Below are positions 5,123 through 6,066 of a stretch of DNA of 6,066 bases, one piece after another (the stretch's first letter is position 1; each line of letters begins with the position of its first letter). Both the position numbers and the translations under genes were made by a program. Location of the stretch: positions 1 to 6,066 of the forward strand of contig CABRZY010000111.1 in assembly GCA_902475475.1 (NCBI GenBank), written 5' to 3'. The notes beneath the pieces were generated by a model, which was not told the origin of the DNA, ran no database searches, and was given only the letters and a program-made list of their open reading frames with translations. This DNA comes from an uncultured Collinsella sp. (GTDB lineage Bacteria; Actinomycetota; Coriobacteriia; Coriobacteriales; Coriobacteriaceae).

Positions 5123-6066
5123 TTAGGGGCGGACCTGGCCGGTGCCTCGAAGCTTGTATTTGTAGGTGGTGAGGGCCTCGGCGGCAAAGGGGCCGCGGGC
5201 GTGGAGCTTTTGGGTCGAGATGCCGATCTCGGCGCCCAGGCCAAACTCGCCGCCGTCAGTGAAGCGTGTGCTGGCGTTAGCGTACACGGCCGAGGCATCG
5301 ACCGCATCCAGGAAGCGCTCGCAAGCATCCGTGTCCTCGGCAACGATGGCCTCGGAGTGCATCGTGCCGTAGCGGTTGATGTGTGCGATGGCCTCGTCCT
5401 CGTTTGCCACGGCCTTCACGCTCATCTCGAGCGCCAGGTACTCGCGACCCCAGTCCTCCTCAGTCGCGGCGACGTAGTCATCGCCCTCCACAAAGCCGGC
5501 GTCGGCGCACGCGGCGCACGTGGCCTCGTCGCCGTGAATGAGCACGCCGTGGTCGTGCAAGACGGCCACTACCGCCGGCAAAAACGAATCTGCCACGGCG
5601 CGGTCGACCAGCAGCGACTCGGCGGCATTGCACACGCCCACGCGCTGGGTCTTGGCATTGACGATAATGTTGAGAGCTTTATCGAAGTCGGCGGATTCAT
5701 GCACGTAAATGTGGCAGTTACCCGTGCCCGTCTCGATCACCGGCACGAGCGACTCGCGCACGCAGCGCCGGATCAGGCCCGCACCGCCACGCGGAATGAG
5801 CACATCGACAATGCCGCGAAGCTTCATGAGCTCGCCGGTTGCCTCGCGGTCGGTAGACTCGATCATCGAGACGGCCTCGCGCGGGAAGCCCTGCGCCTCG
5901 AGGGCATCGGCCAACAACTCGGCAATCATGGCGCACGAGTGATAGGCCAGCGAACCGCCGCGCAGAATGCAGGCGTTGCCGGTGCGGATGCAGATGCCCG
6001 CGGCATCGGCCGTCACGTTGGGACGTGCCTCATACACCATGGCGACCAGGCCCAGCGGCACGCTCA
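5123..6066 (-). CDS. proA: Gamma-glutamyl phosphate reductase (5' end outside window)
   Basis: ProA reduces gamma-glutamyl phosphate to glutamate semialdehyde with NADPH, the second step of proline synthesis from glutamate. About 314 codons are visible and the usual length is near 415, so roughly 100 N-terminal residues lie beyond the right edge. Counting from the Val codon at 6061 as residue 1, VPLGLVAMVYEARPNVT (1-17) is the conserved PLG...YE-RPNVT segment. RGGAGLIRRC (91-100) and VIETGTGNCHIYV (108-120) follow. The catalytic Cys is C144 in QRVGVCNAAESLLVD (139-153). FGLGAEIGISTQKLHARGP (273-291) is the conserved C-terminal motif. The GTG at 6061 is not the real start, because the frame stays open into the edge and the protein similarity continues. 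The gene ends in TAA at 5125-5123, convergent with the HD gene. ProB would be expected nearby but is not in view. Confidence 0.96.
   Translation of the reverse strand, partial: SVPLGLVAMVYEARPNVTADAAGICIRTGNACILRGGSLAYHSCAMIAELLADALEAQGFPREAVSMIESTDREATGELMKLRGIVDVLIPRGGAGLIRRCVRESLVPVIETGTGNCHIYVHESADFDKALNIIVNAKTQRVGVCNAAESLLVDRAVADSFLPAVVAVLHDHGVLIHGDEATCAACADAGFVEGDDYVAATEEDWGREYLALEMSVKAVANEDEAIAHINRYGTMHSEAIVAEDTDACERFLDAVDASAVYANASTRFTDGGEFGLGAEIGISTQKLHARGPFAAEALTTYKYKLRGTGQVRP

Noticed and set aside
4405..5343. A 312-codon minus-strand open frame opposite the HD gene
   Set aside because: It is antisense to a clear HD-domain protein, crosses the hairpin terminator and overlaps proA in another frame. 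The sequence has no recognisable family features.

Overview
The window reads as chromosomal DNA of a high-GC gut actinobacterium of the class Coriobacteriia, most likely Collinsella or a close relative. This rests on GC-rich codon use, on the argS-to-rho order (in other actinobacteria argS, then lysA/thr genes, then rho), and on the style of the proteins. The genus is an inference from memory; no search was run.

Layout, left to right. Positions 1-1133 (minus) hold the first 377 codons of a protein I read as transcription termination factor Rho. Only its very long Ala/Lys/Arg-rich, low-complexity N-terminal extension is visible. It starts at a GTG just after an in-frame stop. Positions 1134-1662 are non-coding: a rho leader of about 135 nt with small hairpins, a likely rho promoter with an extended -10, a 150-bp element bounded by a 26-bp inverted repeat, and the argS terminator. 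Positions 1663-3516 (minus) are a complete argS (arginyl-tRNA synthetase). Positions 3517-3858 are a divergent intergenic region with promoters for argS and for a CarD-family regulator. Positions 3859-4344 (plus) encode the CarD-like RNA polymerase-binding protein, followed by a strong hairpin terminator. Positions 4453-5052 (plus) encode an HD-domain phosphohydrolase-like protein of unknown substrate, followed by a second hairpin identical over 39 bp to the first. Positions 5123-6066 (minus) are the C-terminal three quarters of proA (gamma-glutamyl phosphate reductase), running off the right edge.

Functionally this is mostly core gene content: translation (argS), transcription (Rho, CarD), proline synthesis (ProA) and one uncharacterised hydrolase. 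No phage, CRISPR, IS transposase or evident defence system is visible. The points most worth following up are the long intrinsically disordered Rho extension, the 26-bp inverted-repeat element between argS and rho whose two arms encode the same peptide start on opposite strands, the identical hairpins bracketing the HD gene, and a CarD that lacks the family's tryptophan wedge.
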